A stretch of DNA of 30,105 nucleotides. It comes from a virus. The first letter of the stretch is position 1. Each line of letters begins with the position of its first letter. A program made the translations under genes and the position numbers. The DNA is taken from positions 1-30,105 of IMG/VR virus record IMGVR_UViG_3300036770_000537; one strand, 5' to 3'. The notes below the pieces were generated by a model. That model was not told where the DNA came from. It saw only the letters and a list, made by a program, of their open reading frames with translations, and did no database searches. Positions 7,608-16,673 of the stretch are shown piece after piece.

Positions 7608-7802
7608 ATGGCCGTTATTTACATGCAGCACCCCGATCACGGGTCAAAAGTCGCAATTATGGAACAAGAAGCCGAAGCCGATGAACAAAACGGCTGGGTG
7701 CGGTACAATCTTGACACGCCTTCTAGCCATTCAGATGACTTAGTAAGCGCGGCTCCAGTCAACGACTTGGATGTGAAACGCCGACGCAGACGATCTGAAT
7801 AA
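7608..7802 (+). CDS. Small protein with Arg-rich C-terminus (64 aa)
   Basis: Starts at the ATG at 7608; a TTG at 7590 would add six residues but falls inside the hairpin loop. The sequence opens MAVIYMQHPDHGSKVAIMEQEAEADEQNGWVRYN, a pattern seen in short phage head-region proteins whose N-terminus resembles a minor-capsid KVAI...E..E....GW module. It ends with an acidic stretch and the basic tail VKRRRRRSE, which could bind nucleic acid. The next gene (gp4-like) begins 10 bases later behind AAGGAG. The function is not established. Confidence 0.7.
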   Translation: MAVIYMQHPDHGSKVAIMEQEAEADEQNGWVRYNLDTPSSHSDDLVSAAPVNDLDVKRRRRRSE

Positions 7803-7812
7803 GGAGTAAAAA

Positions 7813-8526
7813 ATGTCCACAACGGCTGGCGATCAAATTAACGCGGCGCTTCGCCTGATCGGTCAACTAGCCGAAGGTGAGACGCCATCTGCCGCTACAA
7901 GCCAAGACGCGCTTGCAGCACTAAATCAAATGCTTGATTCGTGGAACACGGATCGGCTGTTGGTTTACACGACACAAACGCAGGTTTTTTCTTGGCCTGC
8001 TGGGCAAGCAACGCGCACGATTGGCCCGACTGGTGATTTTGTTGGCAACCGGCCTGTTTTTATTGATGACGCAACGTATTTTGATGACCCCGGCACCGGC
8101 GTGTCCTACGGCATCAAGCTGATTAACCAGCAGCAATACAACGGCATTGCGCTTAAAAACGTAACGAGCACCTACCCGCAAGTCATGTATGTGAACAACT
8201 CGTTTCCTGACATGACAATGACCGTTTACCCCGTACCAACTGCGGTGCTGACTTTTTACATTGTGTCGATTGAAGAGCTGTCTACGCCGGCAACTTTAGC
8301 CACTGCTTTAGCCTTTCCCCCAGGTTACTTAAGATGCTTTAAGTACAACTTGGCGATGGAGATTGCTAACGAGTTTGGTGTGGAGCCGTTGCCGCAAGTG
8401 CAGCGTATTGCGATGGATTCTCGGCGCAAGTTAAAACGTGTTAACAGCCCCGACAACATTATGGCGTTGCCTTACAGCATTGTTGCAACGCGTCAGCGCT
8501 ATAACATCTACGCCAACAACTTTTAA
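7813..8526 (+). CDS. Tail accessory factor, P22 gp4-like (head-completion adaptor)
   Basis: A 237-aa protein with a strong AAGGAG site. P22 gp4 (~166 aa) binds below the portal and starts closing the packaged head; relatives in other podoviruses are often longer. Supporting sequence: an N-terminal helical module AGDQINAALRLIGQLAEGE then ALAALNQMLDSWNTDRLLVYT, a central beta region, and the C-terminal helical segment PPGYLRCFKYNLAMEIANEFG with DSRRKLKRVN. The next gene is the gp10-like factor, as in P22, and its start overlaps this stop (TAATG). Confidence 0.88.
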   Translation: MSTTAGDQINAALRLIGQLAEGETPSAATSQDALAALNQMLDSWNTDRLLVYTTQTQVFSWPAGQATRTIGPTGDFVGNRPVFIDDATYFDDPGTGVSYGIKLINQQQYNGIALKNVTSTYPQVMYVNNSFPDMTMTVYPVPTAVLTFYIVSIEELSTPATLATALAFPPGYLRCFKYNLAMEIANEFGVEPLPQVQRIAMDSRRKLKRVNSPDNIMALPYSIVATRQRYNIYANNF

Positions 8527-10184
8527 TGAAAACTCCGATTCTTGGCGGCACCTACGTTGCTCGGTCGGTCAACGCCGCCGACAGTCGGATGGTCAACATT
8601 TTTCCAGAAGTTATTCCTGAAGGCGGCAAAGAACCCGCTTTTTTACAACGCGCTCCCGGTCTTAAGCTGTTACGCACAGTTGGAAAAGGCCCAATACGCG
8701 GCATGTGGCGCATTGACCAGTTTGGCTACATTGTCTCTGGCACTGAAGTGTTTCGTTTTGACAAAGGCAACAATGTTCAATTTATAGGCAATGTAACCGG
8801 CACAGGGCCGGTCAGTATGGCCGACAATGGCTTTCAGTTGTTCATTGCTTGCAATGGGCCTAGCTTTATCTACAACCTTACCAACAGCTCGTTTGTCCAA
8901 ATTACTGACCCTGATTTTCCTGGCGCAGTAACGGTTGGCTACCTTGACGGGTATTTTGTCTTTAACGAACCTAATAGCCAGCGCATCTGGGTTACGGCGG
9001 TGCTTGATGGCGCGTCGATTGATCCATTGGATTTTGCAAGCGCCGAGGCGTCGCCTGACCGCGCGGTGGCGTTGCTAGTTGACCATAAAGAAGTGTGGAT
9101 TTTTGGTGATAATTCAGTTGAAGTCTGGTACAACTCGGGCGCTGCTGACTACCCTTTAACGCCTATTCAAGGCGCCTTTAACGAACTTGGTTGTGTAGCC
9201 CCTTACTCAGTTGCTAAACTCGATAACGGCATTTTTTGGCTGGGCGCCGACGCGCGCGGTCAAGGTATGGTCTACCGAGCCACTGGCTATCAAGCCATTC
9301 GCGTTTCGACCCACGCGGTTGAGTGGCACATACAGCGCTACGGCAACTTGTCAAACGCCCTTGCGTACACTTATCAACAAGACGGCCATTCGTTTTATGT
9401 GCTGATTTTTCCTGAAGCTAATACGACGTGGGTGTTTGATGTTGCTACCGGCCTGTGGCACGAACGTGCAGGCTGGGTTAACGGCTTGTTTACCCGGCAT
9501 AGGTCGAACTGCCAGATGTCGTTTAACAACGAGATTGTGGTGGGCGACTTTGAAAACGGCAACATTTACGCGCTCGACTTAGATGTATACCGCGATAACG
9601 ACACAGTGCAGCGCTGGCTACGGACGTGGCGGGCGTTACCTACTGGTCAAAACAACCTTAAGCGCACTGCCCAACATACGCTTCAGCTCGACGCGGAGTC
9701 GGGCGGCGTAGACCCGACAGAGCTAATTAACATTGAAGTTATTGATACCACCACAGGCGAAGATTTTTTACTGACTGAAAACAATGATTTTCTTGTAGCT
9801 GAAGAACCCGATCTTAACGACTATTCTTTGTTGCAAGAAGACGGCGATCAAATACTACAAGAGGACGACGACCCGCTGTTATTAGAAGCTAACAACATTC
9901 CAACGGTTATTGTCGGAAAACTTGTACTTCAAACAGGCTTGCTTATTGCCGATCAGCTTGACCCGCAGGTTATGTTGCGTTGGTCAGACGACGGCGGTCA
10001 CACTTGGAGCAACGAGCATTGGCGTTCGATGGGTAAATCAGGCGAATGGGGCTACCGCGTTTTTTGGCGTCGCCTTGGCATGACCGAGAAGCTGCGCGAC
10101 CGTGTGTACGAAGTGTCCGGTACTGACCCTATAAAGTTAGCCATTATGGGTGCTGAACTTGAAGTAAGCGGGTCTTCATCGTGA
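8526..10184 (+). CDS. Packaged-DNA stabilisation protein, P22 gp10-like tail hub
   Basis: A 552-aa protein, longer than P22 gp10 (472 aa). It binds under the gp4-like ring to form the hexameric tail hub and hold packaged DNA. The start GGTYVARSVNAADSRMVNIFPE with FLQRAPGLKLL and IRGMW is diagnostic of this family. A predicted beta-propeller-like middle contains WIFGDNSVEVWYNSG and GCVAPYSVAKLDNGIFWLG. Extra length lies around residues 395-460, an acidic insertion with degenerate repeats (DFLLTENNDFLVAEE, LLQEDGDQILQED, DPLLLEANN). The C-terminal phrase QVMLRWSDDGGHTWSNEHW is also typical. The downstream GTG start overlaps this stop. Confidence 0.92.
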   Translation: MKTPILGGTYVARSVNAADSRMVNIFPEVIPEGGKEPAFLQRAPGLKLLRTVGKGPIRGMWRIDQFGYIVSGTEVFRFDKGNNVQFIGNVTGTGPVSMADNGFQLFIACNGPSFIYNLTNSSFVQITDPDFPGAVTVGYLDGYFVFNEPNSQRIWVTAVLDGASIDPLDFASAEASPDRAVALLVDHKEVWIFGDNSVEVWYNSGAADYPLTPIQGAFNELGCVAPYSVAKLDNGIFWLGADARGQGMVYRATGYQAIRVSTHAVEWHIQRYGNLSNALAYTYQQDGHSFYVLIFPEANTTWVFDVATGLWHERAGWVNGLFTRHRSNCQMSFNNEIVVGDFENGNIYALDLDVYRDNDTVQRWLRTWRALPTGQNNLKRTAQHTLQLDAESGGVDPTELINIEVIDTTTGEDFLLTENNDFLVAEEPDLNDYSLLQEDGDQILQEDDDPLLLEANNIPTVIVGKLVLQTGLLIADQLDPQVMLRWSDDGGHTWSNEHWRSMGKSGEWGYRVFWRRLGMTEKLRDRVYEVSGTDPIKLAIMGAELEVSGSSS

Positions 10185-10846
10185 CTTTTCAAGCAGACAG
10201 TCAGATCCCAGCCCCACGGGTTCCTTTAACGGACGAACGTACAGGGTTTGTGTCACGCGAATGGTTTAGATTTTTTAACCTTTTGTATAACGCAACAGGC
10301 ACTGTTAGCAGGGTTCGTGGCACGGGGTCAACAAATGGCATCAGCCTTACTGGCGATGTCACTACAAGTGGTTTTCTACGCTTGGAAGGCACGTTGCGTG
10401 TTACCCCAGAAAGCGGCGGTACAGGGCTAAACGTAGCCCCTGCTGACGGCCAACTGCTGATTGGTAGTGACGGTAACTACTTTCTAAACACCCTGCAGCC
10501 GGGGCCGGGGATGCTGGTTACGAACGCTCCCGCCACGATTACGCTTGCCCCCGGCGGTGCGCCGGTTACTAAAACAGCTAATTTCGACCTTGCGGCAGAT
10601 GAATTTAACGTCATCAACAACAAGACCGGCTCGGCCTGCGTGGTCACGCTGCCTGCGGCCTCGGATTGGGTAGGCCGAACCGTAAACTTTAAGAACACCC
10701 AGGCCCAAGCGCTTGACTCCGCGTCAAGTAACGTCGTGCCAATCACAGGGGGCGCGGCAGGTACTGCGATTTTGGGGGCAACTTCAGGCGCTTGGGCCGT
10801 CGTGGTGTCCGACGGCACCAACTGGGTCATTATGGCGACAGGCTAA
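10181..10846 (+). CDS. Tail fibre-like protein in the needle-gene position
   Basis: A 221-aa protein from a GTG that overlaps the previous stop. The N-terminal phrase PAPRVPLTDERTGFVSREWFRFFNLLYN is a common virion-anchoring segment of environmental phage fibres. It is followed by Gly/Thr-rich shaft sequence and a C-terminal beta domain (FDLAADEFNVINNKTGSACVVTLP, then GAWAVVVSDGTNWVIM) often found as a fibre tip. In P22 this slot holds the trimeric coiled-coil needle gp26; here there is no coiled coil, so it is a fibre or plug of a different type (inference). Confidence 0.8.
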   Translation: MTFQADSQIPAPRVPLTDERTGFVSREWFRFFNLLYNATGTVSRVRGTGSTNGISLTGDVTTSGFLRLEGTLRVTPESGGTGLNVAPADGQLLIGSDGNYFLNTLQPGPGMLVTNAPATITLAPGGAPVTKTANFDLAADEFNVINNKTGSACVVTLPAASDWVGRTVNFKNTQAQALDSASSNVVPITGGAAGTAILGATSGAWAVVVSDGTNWVIMATG

Positions 10847-11361
10847 TGAGCGAACTCACCGTTACCCAGTCCAGCCGAGAGGTTTCTACGCCAGTAAATG
10901 TGCGGCAAAAAATAGAAAACTTGCAGACTGAGCTGTTAAAAATGCCGCAGGCTAATATTCAGACAATTCACACCTTTGCTTTTGGCAAGTATTATCGGAC
11001 AATAGTAGTACCACCTTGGGTTGTTTTGACTGGTGCGGCGCACAAGACCGACTACAAAGTTAGGCTAGAAAAAGGCAAAATAGCAGTTAATGTGGACGAT
11101 AAGATAAAAATTTTACAGGCACCATGCAAATTTGACGCGGCGGCAGGTGCTCAACGAGCAGGGCGTGTGTTTGAGGAAGAAGTAGTCTGGACGGACGTTT
11201 ACGACAACCCAGACGACTGCACGAACATAGAAGTTTTGGAAGACAGATTGTATGTGGTGCCGGAGTGTGGATTAGGGTCAAACCGGCCTCAATTGGCAAA
11301 CGAAAGTAATCAGGCAAAACAATTTGCCTACGAAGGAGATATATCATGGCTGGATTCGTAG
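10846..11361 (+). CDS. Cupin-like phage protein
   Basis: A 171-aa protein starting at the ATG that overlaps the upstream stop (TAATG); an in-frame upstream extension would run into the fibre gene. After a helical N-terminus (VRQKIENLQTELLKMPQ) comes a jelly-roll-like stretch: KYYRTIVVPPWVVLTGAAHKTDYKV, KGKIAVNVDD, APCKFDAAAGAQRAGRVFEEEVVWTDVYDNP. The order VVP-G-AHKT-G-I, then P-G-R-G-EE-VWT resembles small cupins found in phage tail regions. The usual metal-binding histidines are mostly absent, so a structural role is more likely than catalysis. The last 16 bases overlap the next gene. Confidence 0.68.
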   Translation: MSELTVTQSSREVSTPVNVRQKIENLQTELLKMPQANIQTIHTFAFGKYYRTIVVPPWVVLTGAAHKTDYKVRLEKGKIAVNVDDKIKILQAPCKFDAAAGAQRAGRVFEEEVVWTDVYDNPDDCTNIEVLEDRLYVVPECGLGSNRPQLANESNQAKQFAYEGDISWLDS

Positions 11362-12965
11362 CCGCAGCGATAGTAGGTAGCGCCGTTGTTGGCGGCATAG
11401 CCTCAAGTAGCTCAGCCCGCACTCAAGCAGAGGCCGCAGAACGCGCGGCTGAAACTGGGGCAACTGGCGCTGTTCGTGTCGCGGAAATAGAGGCAGAGTC
11501 TAACGAAAGAGCCGCCGAGCTTCAAGCTCAAGCCTACCTTGATGCCGCCCGTGAATTAGAGCTAGGCGCGGTAGGCGCGGGGGGCATTGAATTTCCGACA
11601 TCTCGCGCTCCGGGAACAATTACGCCAGCCGAACTAAACCAATTTAACGAAGCGGTTGCTACCGGGCGTTTTGATGACGCTGCGCGGCTTGCGGCAGCAA
11701 CAGGTGTTTCTCCCGAAACGGTTACCCAATACATCAATGCAAATTTAACAGGTTTAAATTTACCTGAGCCAGTTACTCAAGCTAACGTAAACGAGCTAAT
11801 GAGCCGCGCTCAAACCGGCCAATTTAACGACGCAGTTGCTACAGGACGTTTTGACGAGGCTGCGCGAATTGCCATATCAACAGGGGCCACTCCTGAAACA
11901 GTTACCCAATACATCAATGCAAATCTAGCAGGTTTAAATTTACCTGAGCCAGTTACCCAAGCTAACGTAAGCGAGCTAATGAGCCGCGCTCAGGTTGAAG
12001 GTGGCGGCATAAGAGCAGGGACTGAAATAGAAGCACGGGCAGCAGAACGAGCAGCAGGCGAAGTTGCGGGGGGTGAAACAAGAGCCACCCTTTTACAGCA
12101 AAAACGCATGGACGACGCGCTTACCGCGCAGCGAAATTTACTTTCTCCATATAGCACTGCGGGCGCGACCGCTGTAAATCGACTTTCTACTGGTTTGGCT
12201 ACGGGTGGTGAGTTTGCCAAACCCTTTACTTTGACAAATTTTACCGCCGATCCTGGCTATGCGTTTCGTTTATCTGAAGGCCAAAAAGCGCTTGAGCGAC
12301 AATCTGCCGCTAGGGGCGGCCTAATGTCAGGCGGCGCGTTAAAGGCGGCAACACGTTTTGGTCAAGAGATGGGGTCGCAAGAATTTCAAAACGCTTTTAA
12401 TCGCTACTATGCTGAGCGAGGAGCACAACTTGACCCGCTTTTTCAACTTTATTCAGGAGGTTTAGCGGCCTCTGGTGACTTGGCAAGCGCTGAAGGCGCG
12501 GCAGGCAGGGTTACGGCAGACTATTTGGGTGCAGGCGAAACCGGCGCGGCCCGCGCAAGAGCGCAAGGCACATTAAGCGCAGGCGCAGCACGAAGCTCAG
12601 GTTATTTAGAGGAGCTTGATGCTAGATCAAGAGCTGCAAGAGAGCTTGCGGCTATCCGCGCTTCGGCCTATACCGGCCCTGCTGCGTTTACCGCTGAAGG
12701 TATTCGAGGCGCTGGTTCAGCAAGAGCTGGCGGTGTGCGCGAATCGACTGCGGCCACCAGCGCGGGGCTGTTACGCGCAGGCGAAGCCCGCGCTGCCGGT
12801 ACAATGGGCATAGCTAACGCGTTGAGTGGAGGGTTAAACACTGGGCTAAACTACTATCAAAATCAGCAACTTTTGAATAGGTTGGCACCTTCACCAACAT
12901 CAAGCATAAACATAACGTCAAACCCAACTATGGGTAATTTTCCGAGCTTAAATCGTTTCGGCTAA
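11346..12965 (+). CDS. DNA ejection / internal virion protein with duplicated 60-aa repeat
   Basis: A 539-aa protein with an almost T7-gene-10-like ribosome site (GAAGGAGATATATC). The N-terminus (AGFVAAAIVGSAVVGGIASS) is a hydrophobic helix, followed by an Ala/Glu-rich coiled coil. Residues ~99-158 and ~159-217 are near-identical repeats (ATGRFDxAAR, then PETVTQYINANL and GLNLPEPVTQANV). The next module, ~254-385 (FTADPGYAFRLSEGQKALERQSAARGG then SGGALKAATRFGQE), is widespread in phage ejection-type proteins. The Ala/Gly/Arg-rich C-terminus is helical. Position after gp10 matches the P22 ejection genes (7, 20, 16), whose products leave the head and help DNA cross the envelope. Confidence 0.85.
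   Translation: MAGFVAAAIVGSAVVGGIASSSSARTQAEAAERAAETGATGAVRVAEIEAESNERAAELQAQAYLDAARELELGAVGAGGIEFPTSRAPGTITPAELNQFNEAVATGRFDDAARLAAATGVSPETVTQYINANLTGLNLPEPVTQANVNELMSRAQTGQFNDAVATGRFDEAARIAISTGATPETVTQYINANLAGLNLPEPVTQANVSELMSRAQVEGGGIRAGTEIEARAAERAAGEVAGGETRATLLQQKRMDDALTAQRNLLSPYSTAGATAVNRLSTGLATGGEFAKPFTLTNFTADPGYAFRLSEGQKALERQSAARGGLMSGGALKAATRFGQEMGSQEFQNAFNRYYAERGAQLDPLFQLYSGGLAASGDLASAEGAAGRVTADYLGAGETGAARARAQGTLSAGAARSSGYLEELDARSRAARELAAIRASAYTGPAAFTAEGIRGAGSARAGGVRESTAATSAGLLRAGEARAAGTMGIANALSGGLNTGLNYYQNQQLLNRLAPSPTSSINITSNPTMGNFPSLNRFG
11641..11994 (+). repeat. Tandem duplication, 180-bp period, within ejection protein gene
   Basis: The first copy begins at 11641 and the second at 11821, both with AATTTAACGA. 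Long identical stretches include GTTACCCAATACATCAATGC and GGTTTAAATTTACCTGAGCC. The encoded 60-aa units differ at about ten positions. Confidence 0.93.
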
Positions 12966-12974
12966 AGGATTGAT

Positions 12975-14273
12975 ATGAGCGCAATAAATCAAATGATCGC
13001 ACGGGGCGTTGACCCAATACAGGTTCAATCCCCCGTTAATCAGTTGGCGCAGATCGAACAGATTCGTAGCGCTCAACAAACAAACATGTTGCGTCAAGAG
13101 CAGATGGCCGCGCTTCAAAGAGAGCGAGAGCAATTCCAAACGCTCAATCGCCTTTACGGGGAAGCGTACAACCCCACTACCGGGCGAGTCGATGAAACTA
13201 AACTTTATAGCGGGCTAGCTCAAGGCGGTCTTGGGTCACAAATACCTGGGTTGCAGAAAGCAGAGCTTGAGCGAGAAAAAACAAGATTTGCAACGTCAAA
13301 AGAACAATCAGAAGCCATACTCAAGCGCCTTGACGTTAAGAGAACCCAACTTGACGGCGTTAGCACACCCGACGCATACGTTAACTGGGCGCTGTCAAGT
13401 TTTGATGACCCTCTGCTTGGGCCAACGCTACGAGAAATTGGGTCAACACCTGAAAAAGTTATGGAGCGAATAAATCAAGCAGCGCAACAGCCTAACGCAC
13501 TGCAAAATTTGATTGAAGAATCAAAGCTAGGTTCCGATAAATTTGCCCAGCTCGTAAAAGACAGGGCCGGTCAACAAATTACCGTGCGCGGTCAAAACCT
13601 TCAAGCAGGCACTACAAGGCGAGGTCAAGACATTCAAGCCGAAACATCGCGGCGCGCTCAGGACATTACCGACCGTCGTGAGCGTGATCTTGCTCTCGCT
13701 GAAAATCAAGCCGCAGCTAAGGCTCGCGGCAAAGTGATAGCTGAAAACAAAGTGGAAGCCGAACGTGCGTTGCCGGGTGCGATAGCAACTGCCGAACAGA
13801 CGCTTACGCTGATCGACGAAATGATTGGCGATGCTAAGGTAAACCCCAAGACCAACAAAATTGAAATTCCAAGAAGCGGGCGCCGCCCTGCGCCAGGATT
13901 TACAGATTACGTCGGTGCTGGTGTTCCCGGTATGCGATTTTTGGAAGGTTCAGACGCAGCATCATACGAACGCCGGCAGTTGCAGATCGAAGGTAAGACC
14001 TTCTTGGAAGCGTTTGAGTCTTTGCGTGGCGGCGGTGCGATTACCGAGGTTGAAGGCGCCAAAGGTCAACAGGCCATTAGTCGCATGAACAAGGCGCAGA
14101 ACGAAGTCGAGTATGTTAAGGCAGCGCGTGAACTGCAAGAAGTGGTGCGTAAGGGTGTTGAACGCGCCCGAACTAAAGCCGGCGTTGCACCCGGTGGTGG
14201 TGGAACCGCTGGCAGTGCATCTAACCCTAGATTATTGTCGGATGATGAACTTCGTCGCCAGTTAGGACTGTAA
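12975..14273 (+). CDS. Second ejection-type internal virion protein
   Basis: A 432-aa protein with an AAAGGA site. It is almost wholly helical and polar: a Gln/Arg-rich N-terminal coiled coil (EQIRSAQQTNMLRQEQMAALQ), then a long charged helix around residues 185-260 (QNLQAGTTRRGQDIQAETSRRAQDITDRRERD). A conserved C-terminal module (FLEGSDAASYERRQLQIEGKTFLEAFESLRGGGAITEVEG, then SRMNKAQNEVEYVKAARELQ) recurs in proteins of this position in many podoviruses. It ends directly at the next start codon with no gap. Role inferred: part of the set of head-internal proteins ejected with DNA. Confidence 0.8.
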   Translation: MSAINQMIARGVDPIQVQSPVNQLAQIEQIRSAQQTNMLRQEQMAALQREREQFQTLNRLYGEAYNPTTGRVDETKLYSGLAQGGLGSQIPGLQKAELEREKTRFATSKEQSEAILKRLDVKRTQLDGVSTPDAYVNWALSSFDDPLLGPTLREIGSTPEKVMERINQAAQQPNALQNLIEESKLGSDKFAQLVKDRAGQQITVRGQNLQAGTTRRGQDIQAETSRRAQDITDRRERDLALAENQAAAKARGKVIAENKVEAERALPGAIATAEQTLTLIDEMIGDAKVNPKTNKIEIPRSGRRPAPGFTDYVGAGVPGMRFLEGSDAASYERRQLQIEGKTFLEAFESLRGGGAITEVEGAKGQQAISRMNKAQNEVEYVKAARELQEVVRKGVERARTKAGVAPGGGGTAGSASNPRLLSDDELRRQLGL

Positions 14274-16406
14274 ATGGCAAACCTTGACCTGTACTTAGAA
14301 GCCGAACGGCGCGGGATTTTACCGCCGGACAAGGCGGCGCTTCTTAACGAGGCGCGGTCACGCGGTCTAGTACCCGGCGCACCCGGTATGCCGCAAGACC
14401 AAATGCCTGAACCGCGCATGACCACAGGCCAACAGGTTTTGCAGTTTGCTCGACCCACGATTGAAGCGTTAGGCACCGCAGGTGGCGCTGCCCTTGGCGC
14501 CCCGCTTGGCCCCGCAGGTATTGTTGGGGGTGCAGGGCTAGGTTACGGCATGACGCAAGAAGGCTTGCGTCTGTTAGAAGAACAGCTTGGTTATCGTGAG
14601 CCTCGCACGGGCGCGGCGCTTGCTACTCAACCTGTGCGCGACATACTTGAAGGTGCCACGTTTGAGGCCGGTGGCCGCGCAATTGTTGGCCCTGTTTTAG
14701 AGGCCGCAGGTCGCGGTGGCTCTCAGCTTCTCGGCACCATCGCCGACATGCGCCAGATTCCACAACAAAAGGCCGCTGCCGCTGCCCGTGAGGCGATAGT
14801 TGGCCGTGTTGCGCCTGGGGCTGCGGGGCAAGCGCAAATGGCGGCTGAAGTAGCCGCTGCCCGTCAGGCATTACAAGCCCAGCCGGATCTGTTGCCCGGT
14901 CAAGCCTTGGCCGCTGCCGGTCAGGTGCGCCCCACGGCGCAGGCGCTTTTACAACGTACAGGTGCTCAGGCGCCTGAGCGCACAATGAACATGTTAAACG
15001 CGCAAGACGCCGAGCGACTGAACCAGCTTGCCGTGCTTGCCGGTGGCACAGATCAAACCGCCGCCCGTGCGGCCCGTGAAGAGTCGCGTGAAATACTAAA
15101 CGAGTTAATGATCCCTCAACTAAAGATTGAGTTGGGCGCGGCTAACATTGCAGGTCAACAGTTGCCACGTTTGCAAGGCCAAGCAACGCAGTTTGGCGAT
15201 GTTGCAGCCCAAAAAGTTGAGGATGTGCGGCGCTTTACTGCGGCAGGCGAACGCGCCCGTGGGGCTGAGGTTACGCCGGTGCCGGGTATGCCTCGCGTGT
15301 CGTCTCAAATTACTTACTTTGATGACTTAGCGCAAGCCGCAGATGAAATGGCTGACCAAGCGGCACGGGGGTCAATTGTCTTTGGTGATGCTAGCCGGTT
15401 TGCACAAGCCGCAGCCAACAGCCTTGAGGCTCACGGTCTAAAGCCCTTGCAAGCTCAGCAGGTCATTAGCAAGATCGACGACCGACTGCGTGACGTGACC
15501 ACGGCCCCAGGCAATAAGCCCTTGCGAGACATCATGAACCAAGTCAAGCAAGACATTCTTCAATGGACGGACAACAACGGCGTCATCGACGCATGGGCGT
15601 TAGAAAACATTCGTAAGAACGCGCTTTCGTCTTACATCATTACGGTGCCTGCGGGCGCCGAAGCGGCTGAAAAAGTTGCCAAGCAGGCCGCTGGCCGTGT
15701 GAAAGACATCGTGGCCGATGCGATTGAAGACGCAGGCGGCACAGGCTACCGCGCCTATCTTGACGCCTACTCCAAAGGCGCACAGAGAATTTCGCAGACC
15801 GAGCTGGGCGCCCAAGCGTTGCGCTTGTACGAGTCGGCGCCCCGCACGTTTATTAAGGTTATCGAAGGCAACGACCCTAAGCTGATCGAGCGCATCTTTG
15901 GCCCTGGCAGTTACGACGTGGCAAAAGAAATGAGCCAAGAGGCAATGGGCCGTTTAAAGGGCATCGCAGGTGAAGTCAAGCGCGACCGCGAGATGGCGAC
16001 GCAGGCCAAGGCCGGTCAAGAGCGCATGGTCGAACTGATGAAAGACTACGGTGTAGACCTGCAACTGCCCAACGTGTTTAGCATCGTCGCCACCACAGGT
16101 AATGCTATTTTGTCGGGCCTGTCCAAACGCATCAATAAGCGTTCCTACGAAAGACTAATTGAGGCGTCTAAAGACGCTAAGAGTTTTGACGAGCTGTTAG
16201 GCACCCTGCCTGCAAGTGAGCGCAGCAAAGTGTTGCAGTTTCTACGCGACCCCTCTCAGTTTGCACCTGCGCTTGGCGAGGCTAAACGTGCTGTAACGCC
16301 GGTTGCTGGCGCTGCAGGCGTTGGTATGACAGCGCCTATGCGCCAACCTGAGTACACCAACATGCTGGCGCCTGAGCCTGCTCAGAATATGCTAATGGCG
16401 CCGTAA
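14274..16406 (+). CDS. Large ejection / DNA-transfer protein, P22 gp16-like position
   Basis: A 710-aa protein that starts immediately after the preceding stop. It is Ala/Gln/Arg-rich and helical. Near residues 62-100 there is a Gly/Ala/Pro-rich hydrophobic segment (LGTAGGAALGAPLGPAGIVGGAGLGYGMT) that could insert in a membrane. Residues ~110-600 are long helices with no catalytic lysozyme or transglycosylase motif that I can identify. The C-terminus ends with a Met/Pro/Ala-rich tail. As the third and largest member of the post-gp10 set, it is probably the pilot protein for envelope crossing. Family membership is inferred mainly from position and composition. Confidence 0.78.
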   Translation: MANLDLYLEAERRGILPPDKAALLNEARSRGLVPGAPGMPQDQMPEPRMTTGQQVLQFARPTIEALGTAGGAALGAPLGPAGIVGGAGLGYGMTQEGLRLLEEQLGYREPRTGAALATQPVRDILEGATFEAGGRAIVGPVLEAAGRGGSQLLGTIADMRQIPQQKAAAAAREAIVGRVAPGAAGQAQMAAEVAAARQALQAQPDLLPGQALAAAGQVRPTAQALLQRTGAQAPERTMNMLNAQDAERLNQLAVLAGGTDQTAARAAREESREILNELMIPQLKIELGAANIAGQQLPRLQGQATQFGDVAAQKVEDVRRFTAAGERARGAEVTPVPGMPRVSSQITYFDDLAQAADEMADQAARGSIVFGDASRFAQAAANSLEAHGLKPLQAQQVISKIDDRLRDVTTAPGNKPLRDIMNQVKQDILQWTDNNGVIDAWALENIRKNALSSYIITVPAGAEAAEKVAKQAAGRVKDIVADAIEDAGGTGYRAYLDAYSKGAQRISQTELGAQALRLYESAPRTFIKVIEGNDPKLIERIFGPGSYDVAKEMSQEAMGRLKGIAGEVKRDREMATQAKAGQERMVELMKDYGVDLQLPNVFSIVATTGNAILSGLSKRINKRSYERLIEASKDAKSFDELLGTLPASERSKVLQFLRDPSQFAPALGEAKRAVTPVAGAAGVGMTAPMRQPEYTNMLAPEPAQNMLMAP

Positions 16407-16673
16407 ATGGATGAACAAGTTCTTTTTAACTGGATTGTGGGTGTCGCTGGGGTTCTCGGCGGCTGGACGTTAAAAGTGATCTGGGATTCGCTTATGGAAC
16501 TGCGCCGCGACATTAAAACGATGGACACTAAAATGCACGACGATTTTGTGCGCCGCGACGATTTTAAAGATGCTGTAAGAGAAATCAAGGAAGATATGCG
16601 GTCAGGCTTTAGCACCGTAGACGCCACACTAAGATTGCTTTTCAAAAAACTTGATGACAAAGAGAACCGCTAA
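16407..16673 (+). CDS. Small membrane-anchored coiled-coil protein of the lysis region
   Basis: An 88-aa protein that begins right after the previous stop. One N-terminal membrane segment (VLFNWIVGVAGVLGGWTLKVIW, residues ~5-26) is followed by a charged helix (residues ~28-88: LRRDIKTMDTKMHDDFVRRDDFKDAVREIKEDM). The shape is that of small phage inner-membrane proteins next to holins. It could be a holin accessory, an i-spanin-like protein or a superinfection factor. No lipobox or outer-membrane partner was seen, so a spanin call is not supported. Confidence 0.72.
   Translation: MDEQVLFNWIVGVAGVLGGWTLKVIWDSLMELRRDIKTMDTKMHDDFVRRDDFKDAVREIKEDMRSGFSTVDATLRLLFKKLDDKENR

Noticed and set aside
14066-14476. 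Leftward 136-aa frame across the junction of two ejection genes
   Set aside because: It is antisense to two good genes and Arg/Ser/Pro-rich, as expected of a shadow frame.
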